Shown piece by piece: positions 45,843 to 54,618 of a stretch of 64,000 nucleotides of DNA (the first letter of the stretch is position 1; each line of letters starts with the position of its first letter). The DNA lies in the NCBI GenBank assembly GCA_963762435.1, contig CAVXLN010000008.1, positions 1-64,000 on the forward strand, in the 5' to 3' direction. The translations under genes were made by a program, and so were the position numbers. This stretch comes from JAXDMU01 sp963762435. GTDB taxonomy: Bacteria > Pseudomonadota > Alphaproteobacteria > ATCC43930 > CGMCC-115725. The notes beneath the pieces were generated by a model. That model made no database searches. It saw only the letters and a list, made by a program, of their open reading frames with translations, and was not told the DNA's origin.

Positions 45843-46463
45843 ATGAGCGTATCGCCCAACACCAACGATCACCGCCGTTTCGCACCGGCGACCGAGCGCA
45901 ATCGCGGGCCGATTCTCGCTATCCTGGATCGTGTGCTGCCGAAACGCGGCATCGTGCTCGAGATCGCGAGCGGCAGCGGCGAGCATGCGCAATTCTTCGG
46001 CAGAGCACTCGGCGGTGTGACCTGGCAGCCCTCGGATACCGATGCCGATGCGCGCGCCAGCATCGCCGCCTGGACGGAAGCGAGCGGCCTTGCCAACGTG
46101 GCTGTGCCGCTGGCGCTCGATGTGACGGCGTCCTCCTGGCCGATCGACCGGGCCGATGCGGTCGTCGCGATCAATATGGTGCATATCTCGCCCTGGGCCG
46201 CCACGCTCGGCCTCTTCACCGGTGCCGCACGCCTGCTGCCGGCGGGAGCGCCGCTCTATCTCTATGGCCCCTATCGGCGTGTCGGGGTCGAGCTGGCGCC
46301 GTCCAATCTCACTTTCGACCGGAATCTGCGGCTGCAAAATCCGGCTTGGGGGTTGCGTGAACTCGACGCCGTGACTGACGTGGCGGAAACCATGGGATTC
46401 TCACGGCTCGAGGTGATCGAGATGCCGGCCAACAATCTCAGTCTCGTCTTCCAGCGGCGCTAG
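45843..46463 (+). CDS. DUF938-family SAM-dependent methyltransferase
   Basis: A 206-residue protein of the DUF938 family, a Rossmann-type methyltransferase. It has RRFAPATERNRGPILAILDR near the start, then the SAM loop VLEIASGSGEHAQFFG (37-52) and DAVVAINMVHISPW. Substrate is unknown. It is followed 6 bp later by the antiporter gene and the two probably form an operon. Confidence 0.88.
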   Translation: MSVSPNTNDHRRFAPATERNRGPILAILDRVLPKRGIVLEIASGSGEHAQFFGRALGGVTWQPSDTDADARASIAAWTEASGLANVAVPLALDVTASSWPIDRADAVVAINMVHISPWAATLGLFTGAARLLPAGAPLYLYGPYRRVGVELAPSNLTFDRNLRLQNPAWGLRELDAVTDVAETMGFSRLEVIEMPANNLSLVFQRR

Positions 46464-46469
46464 CGCGGC

Positions 46470-47576
46470 ATGGCGGCTCTCCCGGTTCCGGCTTTCGTGC
46501 GCAGGGAATGGCTGCTCGGCCTCAGCGCCATCACCGTCGTGGGCTTTTTCGTCGGCGGCGAGGCGCTGTTCGACGAGCTGGTCCATCCGATCTGGCTGAT
46601 CCTGACATATCTCTGGCTGTTCCTGGTCGTGCTGGGCTCGGCGCTGGCCGTGGCACGCCACGCCGATCATCTGGCACTCCGTCTCGGCGAGCCCTATGGC
46701 ACGCTGATCCTGACCTTGTCGGTGACGTCGGTCGAGGTGATGAGCATTTCCGCCGTGATGCTCCATGGCGGCAGCAACCCGACGCTGGTGCGCGACACGC
46801 TGCTCTCGGTCGTGATGATCATGCTGAACGGCATGGTCGGGGCGTCGCTGCTGATCGGCGCCTGGCGGCACCACGAGCAGCAATATAATCTGCAGGGTGC
46901 CAACGCCTATCTGACGGTGATCATCCCGCTCGCCGTCCTCGGCCTGATCCTGCCGAACTTCACGCTCACGACATCGGGCCCGACGCTTTCGATCGCGCAG
47001 GAATCGGTGCTCGCCTTCATGTCGGTCGGGCTCTATGCCGTGTTCCTGGCGATCCAGACCGTCCGCCATCGCAGCTATTTCGTGCTCGAGGATGAGAGCG
47101 AAGCGGACCACGCCGATTCGGCCGGCCCGATCGCCACGCATGCCGGGCTGCTCGCGATCTACATGCTGCTGGTGGTCTTCCTCGCCGAGGATCTGGCCCG
47201 CCCCGTCGATTATTTCGTCGAGACGCTGGGCGCCCCCGACACGCTCGGCGGCCTGACGATCGCCATCCTGGTCGCCGCCCCCGAGGCGATCGGCGCCATC
47301 CGCGCCGCCATCGCCAACAATCTTCAGCGCTCGGTGAACATCTTCCTAGGCTCGGTGCTCTCGACCATCGGCCTTACCGTGCCGATCATGCTGGCGATCA
47401 GCGAGCTGACCGGGCGCCACATCATCCTGGGCGTGCAGAATTCGGATTTCGTCATGCTGCTGCTGACGCTCACGGTCAGCGTCGTCACCTTCGCGAGCGG
47501 CCGGACCAACGTGCTGCAGGGTGCGGTGCATCTGCTGCTGTTCGCGGCCTATTTGCTGCTGATGGTCGAGGGCTGA
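46470..47576 (+). CDS. Calcium/cation:proton antiporter (ChaA family)
   Basis: A 368-residue inner-membrane transporter with about 10-11 hydrophobic helices. Two Na_Ca_ex repeats carry the signature acidic segments TLSVTSVEVMSISAVMLHGG (about 79-98) and ILVAAPEAIGAIRAAI (about 267-282). This matches ChaA-like and y4hA-like ionic transporters that exchange Ca2+, Na+ or K+ for protons. Ion preference cannot be read from the sequence. Confidence 0.9.
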   Translation: MAALPVPAFVRREWLLGLSAITVVGFFVGGEALFDELVHPIWLILTYLWLFLVVLGSALAVARHADHLALRLGEPYGTLILTLSVTSVEVMSISAVMLHGGSNPTLVRDTLLSVVMIMLNGMVGASLLIGAWRHHEQQYNLQGANAYLTVIIPLAVLGLILPNFTLTTSGPTLSIAQESVLAFMSVGLYAVFLAIQTVRHRSYFVLEDESEADHADSAGPIATHAGLLAIYMLLVVFLAEDLARPVDYFVETLGAPDTLGGLTIAILVAAPEAIGAIRAAIANNLQRSVNIFLGSVLSTIGLTVPIMLAISELTGRHIILGVQNSDFVMLLLTLTVSVVTFASGRTNVLQGAVHLLLFAAYLLLMVEG

Positions 47577-47582
47577 AGGCGC

Positions 47583-47909
47583 TCATTCCTCATCGTCATC
47601 GGCGAGCAACGGCTCCCAATCCGGATCGGTAGCACTCAGCCGTGCCGCCTCCAGCTCGCGATAAAGTAGCCGCGCATCGGGCGGCGGGCCGCGCGTCAGC
47701 CCAAGCGCCAGCACCTCGACCCGACGGCGCCAGCCGCCATGAGTGAGCGTCACGATATCGCCCGGCTTCACGGTCTGGGCCGGCCTGGTCACGGTCTGGC
47801 CGGCAAGCTCGATGGCCCCCGTAGTACACAGGCGGCCCGCCAGGCTGCGCGTCTTGCAGAAGCGCGCATGCCAGAGCCATTTGTCGATGCGAAGGCCGGC
47901 AGTGCTTAT
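47583..47909 (-). CDS. S4-domain RNA-binding protein (Hsp15-like) with apparent ATA start
   Basis: A 108-residue protein. The S4 domain RIDKWLWHARFCKTRSLAGR (about 6-25) is encoded in a frame that has no ATG, GTG or TTG before it. The only suitable codon is ATA at 47909, overlapping the helicase stop as ATAA. One G-to-A change relative to a usual ATGA overlap would explain both. The C-terminal half is charged and acidic at the end. Hsp15 relatives bind 50S subunits carrying nascent chains. Confidence 0.8.
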   Translation of the reverse strand: MSTAGLRIDKWLWHARFCKTRSLAGRLCTTGAIELAGQTVTRPAQTVKPGDIVTLTHGGWRRRVEVLALGLTRGPPPDARLLYRELEAARLSATDPDWEPLLADDDEE

Positions 47910-50413
47910 CGTTCGAGCTCCAGCTCCTGGAGTTTCGCAAAAGGATGATCGGTCGCCACCGGCGCCTGACGCCGTCGGGGCGACCGCAGCCCGTCGCGCC
48001 GAGCCCGGCGCGGCTGGGGCGTGAAGATAGTGACGCCGTCGGCTTCGACCCCGCGATAGCCCAGCGCGGTCACGACCGCTGGCAGCTCGCCAAGCGGGGC
48101 GCCGACCAGGGCCGCGAGCGCGCCTTCGAGCGCGAAACGTTGGCCGGCCCGCGCACGCTCCCGGAGGGCCGCCGCCAGCAGCTCCAGCCGATCGACCCGG
48201 ATCGCGCGCGGCCCCGTCACGCGATAGCCGATCGCATCGCCATAAGCCGCATCCGGCAGCGATGCGGCCACGACCGACATGCGCCCGGGCAGTGGCACCG
48301 AGGGTGGCAGATCGAGCCCCCGGAAGAGGGCTGAAAGCAGCCCTCTAAGCGCCACCGTCGCCGGCTTCAGCAGACTCGCGAGATAGATCGTTTCGGTGCC
48401 GAACCGAACGCCGGCGCGGCCGAGCCGCTTGCGGTCGGCAGATGTGAGGCCGGCGACGAGCGGCGCGCCCTCGACCGCTTCTATCGTGCCGAGCCCTTCG
48501 CCCAGCCGGAAGAGCAGGCCGCGCGCCGCCGCCTCGAAAGGCGATGCCAGCGCCTCGAACAGCGGCCGCAGATGGCGCCGGATCTCGTCCTCGATGAAGC
48601 GTTCGAGCCGGCGGCGGACGAGGTCGCGCTCTGCCCCTTCGAGGAAATCGGCGGGCGGCAGCTCGAGTCGCGGCGTGAGCGGCGTCTCACCGCCGATGAG
48701 GCGGGCGACATGCGCCTGATGCCAGAGCACGGCGCTGTCGGCGGCCAGCGTGAAGGCGGTATCGGGCTCGGCCGCCAGGCGATGGGCACGCCGCTGGATC
48801 TCGGGCCTGAGCACGCGGTTGGCGGCGGCCAGCAGCATGCGCGCCTCCTCGCCCTGGGCGGTCGGATCGGCAGCGAAGCGGAATCCTGAGATGGTGCCGA
48901 CGAAATGGCCCTCGACCCGGACCTCGCCATCGGTGGTGACGGCGGCCAAAAGCGTGTGCTGCTCGGCGAGATGCCGGACCAGCGAGGCCGAGCGGCGATC
49001 GACGAAACGCTGGGTGATGCGGTCATGAAGCGCGTCCGACAGCCGATCCTCGATGGCACGTGTCCGCTCCTGCCATTCCTCGGCCCCGTCGAGCCAGCTC
49101 GGCCGGTGGGTGATGTAAGTCCAGGTGCGGATATGGGCAATGCGCTGGACGAGCGCGTCGATATCGCCCTCGCTGCGGTCGAGCCGGGTGATCTGCTGCG
49201 CCACCCAATCGGCCGGCAGCCGCTCGCTGGGACCGCTCAGATGCCGCCAGATCTGGCCGAGCAGACGGGCATGATGCTCGCTCATCACCTTGCGGAAATC
49301 CGGGATCTGGCAGATGTCCCAAAGCAGGTGAACCGCGGCGGGTCCGCTGGCGCGCGCCACGATCTCGGGCTGGCGCGACAGCGCCTCGAGCGCCAGCTGA
49401 TCGTCGGCTGTCGCGACCCGGCGCAGCACCGGCAAGGGCGGCGGCGCTTCGAGGCTCCGAAGCAGGAGATGCGCCGAGCGGAAATTGAGCCGGTCGTTGC
49501 GCCACCAGGCCATCTTGAGCGGATCGAAGCGGTGATTCTCGACGGCCTCGACCAGCTCGGGCTCCAAGGGCCCGAGCTCGGCCGTAGTGCCGAAGGTACC
49601 ATCATTCATATGGCGGCCGGCGCGGCCGGCGATCTGGGCGATCTCGGGTGCCGTCAGCCGGCGCGGCCCGCGCCCGTCGAATTTCGACAGTTTGGCAAAG
49701 GCGACATGGTCGAGATCCATGTTGAGGCCCATGCCGATGGCATCGGTCGCGACCATATAGTCGACCTCGCCCGACTGATAGAGCGCCACCTGGGCGTTGC
49801 GGGCGCGCGGGCTCAAGGCGCCCATGACGACCGCCGTGCCGCCGCGCTGGCGCCGCACGAGCTCGGCGATCTCGAACACTTCGGCGACGGCGAAGGCGAC
49901 GACGGCGGACCGCGGCGGCAGGCGCGTGACCTTGCGCGGGCCGGTATAGGTCAATGTGGAGAACCGCGGCCGCGCCACGATCTCGGCCTCCGGCACGAGC
50001 TTGCGCACCAGTGGCCGCGCGGTGTCGGAGCCCATGAACATGGTCTCCCACCGCCCGCGCGCCGACAGCAGCCGCTCGGTGAAGACATGGCCGCGCTCGG
50101 GATCGCCGATCAGCTGGATCTCGTCGACGGCGAGGAAATCGACCTCGCGATCCAAGGGCATCGCCTCGACCGTGCAAACGAAATAGCGCGGATGCGAGGG
50201 CAAGATCCGCTCCTCGCCGGTCACGAGCGCCACCGCGGCGCGGCCCTTGGCCCGGACGATCCGGTCGTAATTCTCCCGCGCCAGCAGCCGCAGCGGAAAG
50301 CCGATCATGCCGCTGCCGTAACCGAGCATGCGTTCGATCGCGAGATGCGTCTTGCCGGTGTTGGTCGGGCCGAGCACAGCGGTGATCCGGCCGGGGGCTT
50401 CGCTGGAGACCAT
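47906..50413 (-). CDS. SUV3-like DEAD/DExH-type RNA helicase
   Basis: An 835-residue helicase from an ATG at 50413; the frame extends upstream to 50503 without similarity and across the promoter region of the divergent gene. Motifs: Walker A GPTNTGKTHLA (about 15-25), VDEIQLIGDPERGH (DEIQ in place of DEAD, as in SUV3), and motif VI QIAGRAGR. A C-terminal Suv3 domain and a basic tail follow. Mitochondrial SUV3 works in RNA degradation, and bacterial homologues are common in alphaproteobacteria. Its last bases overlap the S4 gene. Confidence 0.9.
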   Translation of the reverse strand: MVSSEAPGRITAVLGPTNTGKTHLAIERMLGYGSGMIGFPLRLLARENYDRIVRAKGRAAVALVTGEERILPSHPRYFVCTVEAMPLDREVDFLAVDEIQLIGDPERGHVFTERLLSARGRWETMFMGSDTARPLVRKLVPEAEIVARPRFSTLTYTGPRKVTRLPPRSAVVAFAVAEVFEIAELVRRQRGGTAVVMGALSPRARNAQVALYQSGEVDYMVATDAIGMGLNMDLDHVAFAKLSKFDGRGPRRLTAPEIAQIAGRAGRHMNDGTFGTTAELGPLEPELVEAVENHRFDPLKMAWWRNDRLNFRSAHLLLRSLEAPPPLPVLRRVATADDQLALEALSRQPEIVARASGPAAVHLLWDICQIPDFRKVMSEHHARLLGQIWRHLSGPSERLPADWVAQQITRLDRSEGDIDALVQRIAHIRTWTYITHRPSWLDGAEEWQERTRAIEDRLSDALHDRITQRFVDRRSASLVRHLAEQHTLLAAVTTDGEVRVEGHFVGTISGFRFAADPTAQGEEARMLLAAANRVLRPEIQRRAHRLAAEPDTAFTLAADSAVLWHQAHVARLIGGETPLTPRLELPPADFLEGAERDLVRRRLERFIEDEIRRHLRPLFEALASPFEAAARGLLFRLGEGLGTIEAVEGAPLVAGLTSADRKRLGRAGVRFGTETIYLASLLKPATVALRGLLSALFRGLDLPPSVPLPGRMSVVAASLPDAAYGDAIGYRVTGPRAIRVDRLELLAAALRERARAGQRFALEGALAALVGAPLGELPAVVTALGYRGVEADGVTIFTPQPRRARRDGLRSPRRRQAPVATDHPFAKLQELELER

Positions 50414-50492
50414 GGCCGAAAGATCGGCCGCCGCCCGCCTAAATGCAAGCTGGGGGAGGGTAAATCGCGAAGCCCCTCGATATGATCGGCCC

Positions 50493-51140
50493 ATGAGCAG
50501 CAACGGGAAACGCGGGCGGCCGCCTCATGCCGATATTCTGACCCCCGGCGAGTGGCGAATCGTCGAGGCGGTGCGCCATGGCATGACCAGCCGCGAGATC
50601 GCGGAGCGTCGCGGCATCAGCATCGATGCGGTCAAATATCATGTAGCCAACGCGCTCATGAAGCTCGGCTTTGCCAATCGGGCAGAGCTGCGCCAATGGG
50701 ACGGCGTCGCCCGAGGCAGCGCGCTATTCGGCAGGGAGACGGAGATGAATGAGGCTTTGGCACTGGGCCCGATCGGCCAGATCGCCCGGCAGGTGAAGAA
50801 TATCGCGGCGGCGCGCCATTGGTATGGCGAGGTGCTGGGCTTGAAGCACCTCTATTCCTTCGGCGACCTCGCCTTCTTCGATTGCGGCGGAACGCGCCTG
50901 TTCCTGTCGCCCGGCGAAGGCAACGGCGAGAGCGCGTCGATCCTCTATTTCCAGGTGCCCGACATCCATGCCGCCCATGCGGCGCTGACCGCCCGCGGCA
51001 TCGAGTTCGTCAACGCCCCGCATATGATCCACCGGCACGAGGACGGTACGGAGGAATGGATGGCGTTCCTGAAGGACAATGAAGGACGGCCGCTCGGGAT
51101 CATGGCGCAGGCCAAGCCGGTCAGCGCTGGCACTCGATAA
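50493..51140 (+). CDS. LuxR-type HTH fused to a VOC/glyoxalase domain
   Basis: A 215-residue fusion. Residues 15-72 are a LuxR/GerE helix-turn-helix (TPGEWRIVEAVRHGMTSREI, then GISIDAVKYHVANALMKLG). A short linker leads to a vicinal-oxygen-chelate domain (about 88-208) with IARQVKNIAAARHWYGEVLGL, ILYFQVPDIHAAH and a metal-ligand-like glutamate in EEWMAFLKDNEGRPLGIMAQ. Function is unknown: the VOC part could bind a small ligand or antibiotic and modulate DNA binding. It is divergent from the helicase and its 3' end overlaps the protease gene by 20 bases. Confidence 0.82.
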   Translation: MSSNGKRGRPPHADILTPGEWRIVEAVRHGMTSREIAERRGISIDAVKYHVANALMKLGFANRAELRQWDGVARGSALFGRETEMNEALALGPIGQIARQVKNIAAARHWYGEVLGLKHLYSFGDLAFFDCGGTRLFLSPGEGNGESASILYFQVPDIHAAHAALTARGIEFVNAPHMIHRHEDGTEEWMAFLKDNEGRPLGIMAQAKPVSAGTR

Positions 51141-52539
51141 AGACAGTCGAGCGGCGCGCGCGGTCAGGCAGGTTGCCATGGAGCTTGCCGCCGCCGGTCT
51201 CGTAGGAGATCGCCTTGGCATCGAGAAACTCGCGCACGGACGAGGCCTTGATGGCGAAGTTTGCGTTCTGCGAGATGGTGCCGGCCATGCCCAATGCGGT
51301 GCTATTGATGGCGCTCTGAACCACGGCAATGACGGCACCATCGGCGTCGAAGACCGGACCGCCGGAATTGCCGGATTGGATCGGCGCCGAGATCTGGATG
51401 AGATGCGTGTTGTCGCCGATACCGGCGAGCGCGCTGACGATGCCCTCGGAGACACTCATATCCGAGGTGAGAATGCCCGAGAGCGGGAAGCCCGCCACCA
51501 TCACCTGCTCGCCCTGGCGCGCCGGCTTGTCGCGCAGGATCACAGGCTCGCCCAGCAATCCTGACGGCCGAACGATGGCGAGATCGCCGGCCCGGTCGGC
51601 CGCGAGCACCGTTCCTTTGACCGGCTCGCCATTCGCGACGCGCACGCGAATCGAGGAGCAGCGATCGACGACATGGTTGTTGGTCAGGACATCGCCGGCA
51701 TGGTCGATGATAAGGCCGGATCCGCTGGAGGGGCCGGCGGGCGCCGCGGCGGCGGTTCCCGGCTTGGCGCCCGTGCCGTTGGTCGGCAGACCGGCCGCCG
51801 TGAGCACGATATCGAGCGAGCCCTTGCCCGGCGCCCAGGCGCGGGCCGCCGCCGCGATGCGCTGAACATCGTTGGCGCTCAAATGCGCTGCGAGCTCGTC
51901 GGCGAATTTCTGATGCCCTGGCCGACTGGTGCTATCGGACGGCAGCCGCTGCAAGGAAGCGTCGATCCAGAACAGCGCCTGCTCGTTATTCTGCGGGACT
52001 CCGGTCCCTTTCGCGAAATCGTTGCCGATATTGCCGAGAGCGATGGCGTGACCCTGTTCGGCCGCCCTTACGGTCCATCGGATGCTTTCCTTGAGATCGC
52101 GGGCGACACCATGACCCGCAAAATACATGAAGCCGAGATTGGATTGCGCCTCGCTATTGCCCTGCTCAGCCGCGGCGCGGAACCACCTGACCGCCTCGAC
52201 ATCATTGCCGACGCCGGGTCCGCCATTCTGATAGACGACGCCCACATCCTTCTCTGCATCGGGGTCGCCATTGGCGGCCGCTGCCAGGAACAGCTTGAGC
52301 GCCCTCTGGGGATCGGCATCGGTGCCGAGACCCCGATAATAGAGGGCACCCAGCTCCTTCTCGGCCGCCGCGTTCCCCTTGTCGGCGAGCGGCCGGAGCA
52401 GCTTGATCGCGCGCTCATAATCCTTGGCCTGGATCGCCGTCTTGGCATCGGCCAGATCGCTGCTGGTTTGACCCGCCGCGGGCAAGCTCAGCCAAGGAAG
52501 GACGGCCAGAAGACCGATCCGCCAGCCCACGCGCGACAT
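51121..52539 (-). CDS. Exported Sel1-repeat trypsin-like serine protease
   Basis: A 472-residue protein from an ATG at 52539, 7 bases after GGGGGAG. A signal peptide (MSRVGWRIGLLAVLPWL) opens it. Four or so Sel1-type TPR repeats follow (about 50-190; for example AAEKELGALYYRGLGTDADP), then a trypsin-like domain (about 275-460) with His in VLTNNHVVD, Asp in AGDLAIVRPS and the nucleophile in QSGNSGGPVFDADG. No PDZ domain is present. It may act in periplasmic quality control; partner unknown. Confidence 0.9.
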   Translation of the reverse strand: MSRVGWRIGLLAVLPWLSLPAAGQTSSDLADAKTAIQAKDYERAIKLLRPLADKGNAAAEKELGALYYRGLGTDADPQRALKLFLAAAANGDPDAEKDVGVVYQNGGPGVGNDVEAVRWFRAAAEQGNSEAQSNLGFMYFAGHGVARDLKESIRWTVRAAEQGHAIALGNIGNDFAKGTGVPQNNEQALFWIDASLQRLPSDSTSRPGHQKFADELAAHLSANDVQRIAAAARAWAPGKGSLDIVLTAAGLPTNGTGAKPGTAAAAPAGPSSGSGLIIDHAGDVLTNNHVVDRCSSIRVRVANGEPVKGTVLAADRAGDLAIVRPSGLLGEPVILRDKPARQGEQVMVAGFPLSGILTSDMSVSEGIVSALAGIGDNTHLIQISAPIQSGNSGGPVFDADGAVIAVVQSAINSTALGMAGTISQNANFAIKASSVREFLDAKAISYETGGGKLHGNLPDRARRSTVFIECQR

Positions 52540-52644
52540 GTGCATGCTCCCCCGAACAACGTGCTCCGGTTGCAATGCTATAATGGGTTTGCGGGCCGCG
52601 TGCAGTGATAATTTAGCGCGGCCGCGCAGATCTCTTGTCGGGGT

Positions 52645-54324
52645 TCACCCCCCACTCAGCCGGTTCACCCCGCTCACCAACGCCTTGAACGAGGCCGTGG
52701 TCGTATTGGCATCGAGGCCGACGCCGAAGGTCTTGCGGCCGCTCTTGTCCGCGACCTCGACGAAGCAGACGGCCTGCACGTCCGAGCCGTGGCCGACCGC
52801 ATGTTCCTGGTAGTCGAGGAACTCGACGGCGACGCCGCAGCCCTGGACGAGCGCATGGACGAAGGCATCGATCGGGCCGTTGCCGTGGCCCTCGATCGTG
52901 CGCGCCGTGCCGTGCTCGCGAATCTCGGCGCGGCAGCTCAAGCCCTGGGCCGATTGCGGGGCGGCGCCCAGCCGGTAATCGACGAGCTCCAACGGCATGG
53001 TGCGGGTCAGGTATTCGCGATTGAAGAGTTCCCAGATTGCCTCGGCGGTCACCTCTTCACCCGTCCGGTCGGCGATCTCCTGCACCTGGGCGCTCAGCTC
53101 GATCTGGAGATTGCGCGGCAGGCGCATGCCGTACTCGCTCTCCATGAGCCAGGCGACGCCGCCTTTGCCGGACTGGCTGTTGACCCGGATGATCGCCTCG
53201 TAGGTGCGGCCGACATCCTTGGGATCGATCGGCAGATAGGGCACTTCCCACTGGCCGGAATTGCTCGCCTGCTGGGCCGACATACCCTTCTTGATCGCAT
53301 CCTGATGCGAGCCGGAAAATGCCGTGAAGACGAGCTGGCCGGCATAGGGATGGCGCTGATGCACCGGCAAGCGGTTGCAATATTCGGCGATCTCGATCGA
53401 GCGGTCGATATCGCGGAAATCGAGCCCCGGATCCACGCCCTGGGTGAACATGTTGAGCGCCAGCGCCACGATGTCGACATTGCCGGTGCGCTCGCCATTG
53501 CCGAACAGCGTGCCTTCGATCCGGTCGGCGCCGGCCATGAGGGCGAGCTCGGTCGCCGCGATCGCGGTGCCGCGGTCATTATGCGGATGCAGGCTCAGCA
53601 CGATCCGATCGCGCTCTTTGAAATGCCGGTCCATCCATTCGATCTGGTCGGCATAGACGTTGGGCGTCGCCATCTCGACCGTGGCCGGCAGGTTGAAGAT
53701 GATCGGCTTGTCGGCCGTCGGCTGCCAGACATCCATGACCGCGTGACAGACCTCGAGCGCATAGTCGAGCTCGGTGCCCGTGAAACTTTCGGGCGAATAT
53801 TCGAAGCGGAGATCGGTGCCGGCCGCGATGGCGCGCGGCGCCAGCTCCTTGACGATCGCGGTGCCATCGAGCGCGATTTGCTTGACGCCCTGCCGATCGG
53901 TCGCGAACACGACGCGGCGCTGCAGTGTCGAGGTCGAGTTGTAGAGGTGGAAGATCACCTTCTTCGCCCCCTCGACGGCGGCGAAGGTGCGCTCGATCAG
54001 CTCGGGCCGGGCCTGGCTCAGCACCTGGATCGCCACACCGTCGGGAATGAGACCTTGCTCGATGATATGGCGGACAAAGCCGAAATCGGTCTCGGACGCG
54101 GCCGGGAACCCGACCTCGATCTCTTTGAAGCCCAGCTCGACGAGATGCCGGAACAAGCGCAGCTTGCGATCGAGCCCCATCGGCTCGATCAGCGCCTGGT
54201 TGCCGTCGCGGAGATCGACGCTGCACCAGATCGGCGCCTTGTCGATGATGCGGCTGGGCCAACGGCGATCAGGCAGATCGATCGGTTGGAATGGACGGTA
54301 TTTCGTGGCGTGCATGCTTGACAT
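52645..54324 (-). CDS. leuA: 2-isopropylmalate synthase (long LeuA2 type)
   Basis: A 559-residue enzyme condensing acetyl-CoA with 2-ketoisovalerate, the first step of leucine synthesis. The TIM barrel has CSVDLRDGNQALIEPM (34-49), LHPHNDRGTAIAATELALMAGADRIEG and GNGERTGNVD, with the C-terminal LeuA_dimer allosteric domain (about 420-559) ending in DANTTTASFKALVSGVNRL. The start at 54324 follows a GGAGAGG ribosome site. The 5' leader contains a leucine-rich peptide and hairpins. Confidence 0.96.
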   Translation of the reverse strand: MSSMHATKYRPFQPIDLPDRRWPSRIIDKAPIWCSVDLRDGNQALIEPMGLDRKLRLFRHLVELGFKEIEVGFPAASETDFGFVRHIIEQGLIPDGVAIQVLSQARPELIERTFAAVEGAKKVIFHLYNSTSTLQRRVVFATDRQGVKQIALDGTAIVKELAPRAIAAGTDLRFEYSPESFTGTELDYALEVCHAVMDVWQPTADKPIIFNLPATVEMATPNVYADQIEWMDRHFKERDRIVLSLHPHNDRGTAIAATELALMAGADRIEGTLFGNGERTGNVDIVALALNMFTQGVDPGLDFRDIDRSIEIAEYCNRLPVHQRHPYAGQLVFTAFSGSHQDAIKKGMSAQQASNSGQWEVPYLPIDPKDVGRTYEAIIRVNSQSGKGGVAWLMESEYGMRLPRNLQIELSAQVQEIADRTGEEVTAEAIWELFNREYLTRTMPLELVDYRLGAAPQSAQGLSCRAEIREHGTARTIEGHGNGPIDAFVHALVQGCGVAVEFLDYQEHAVGHGSDVQAVCFVEVADKSGRKTFGVGLDANTTTASFKALVSGVNRLSGG

Positions 54325-54331
54325 GATGATG

Positions 54332-54352
54332 CCTCTCCATTCGGTCGAGAGG
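54332..54352 (-). promoter_or_regulatory. Hairpin covering the leuA ribosome site
   Basis: Arms CCTCTC (54332-54337 on the plus strand) and GAGAGG (54347-54352). In the leuA mRNA one arm is the GAGAGG of the Shine-Dalgarno sequence, so the stem would block initiation when folded. It probably forms the last switch of the leader. Confidence 0.6.
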
Positions 54353-54370
54353 TGGCGTTCGGGGCTTCGT

Positions 54371-54425
54371 CCGGCCGTTGCGCAGACGCGCAGCGGCGCT
54401 CTTCCGGCCTCGGTCAGAGGGCCGG
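54371..54425 (-). promoter_or_regulatory. Competing hairpins of a leuA attenuator
   Basis: A stem at 54374-54397 (10-bp arms, one mismatch, 4-base loop) lies next to a stem pairing 54404-54409 with 54420-54425. The latter overlaps the stop and last leucine codon of the leader peptide. A second copy of CCGGCC at 54371-54376 could compete for the same partner, as expected of a two-state leader. No T run follows, so control may be on translation rather than termination. Confidence 0.55.
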
Positions 54426-54461
54426 GGTGCTAAGTCGACGAAGGAGGACCGAACCCATCAT
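54414..54461 (-). CDS. Leucine-rich leader peptide of leuA
   Basis: A 15-residue ORF, MMGSVLLRRLSTPAL, starting 137 bases before leuA. Four of fifteen residues are leucine, with an adjacent LL pair and one ending the peptide, the typical layout of leader peptides that sense leucine by ribosome stalling. A weak GGGTCGGG precedes it. Downstream hairpins complete the arrangement. Confidence 0.6.
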   Translation of the reverse strand: MMGSVLLRRLSTPAL

Positions 54462-54552
54462 GATGACCCGACCCTATCGGGCCGCGGCACTTGGGTCAAC
54501 GGACTCGATGCGCGGCCGCACGGCATGCCGGCCATTCCGGTCGCATGGGAGC

Positions 54553-54581
54553 CTTGCACCATGCGACCCCTTGGCACATAT
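54553..54581 (+). promoter_or_regulatory. Candidate sigma-32 promoter of htpG
   Basis: CTTG (54553-54556), 18 bases, then CACATAT (54575-54581). This closely matches the alphaproteobacterial heat-shock promoter pattern and would put the transcript start near 54589, about 30 bases before the htpG ATG at 54619. It also argues against an in-frame ATG at 54580. Confidence 0.55.
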
Positions 54582-54618
54582 GAAGGGCCTCTTCCGACAT
54601 CCCGAACGGTTCCGATCG

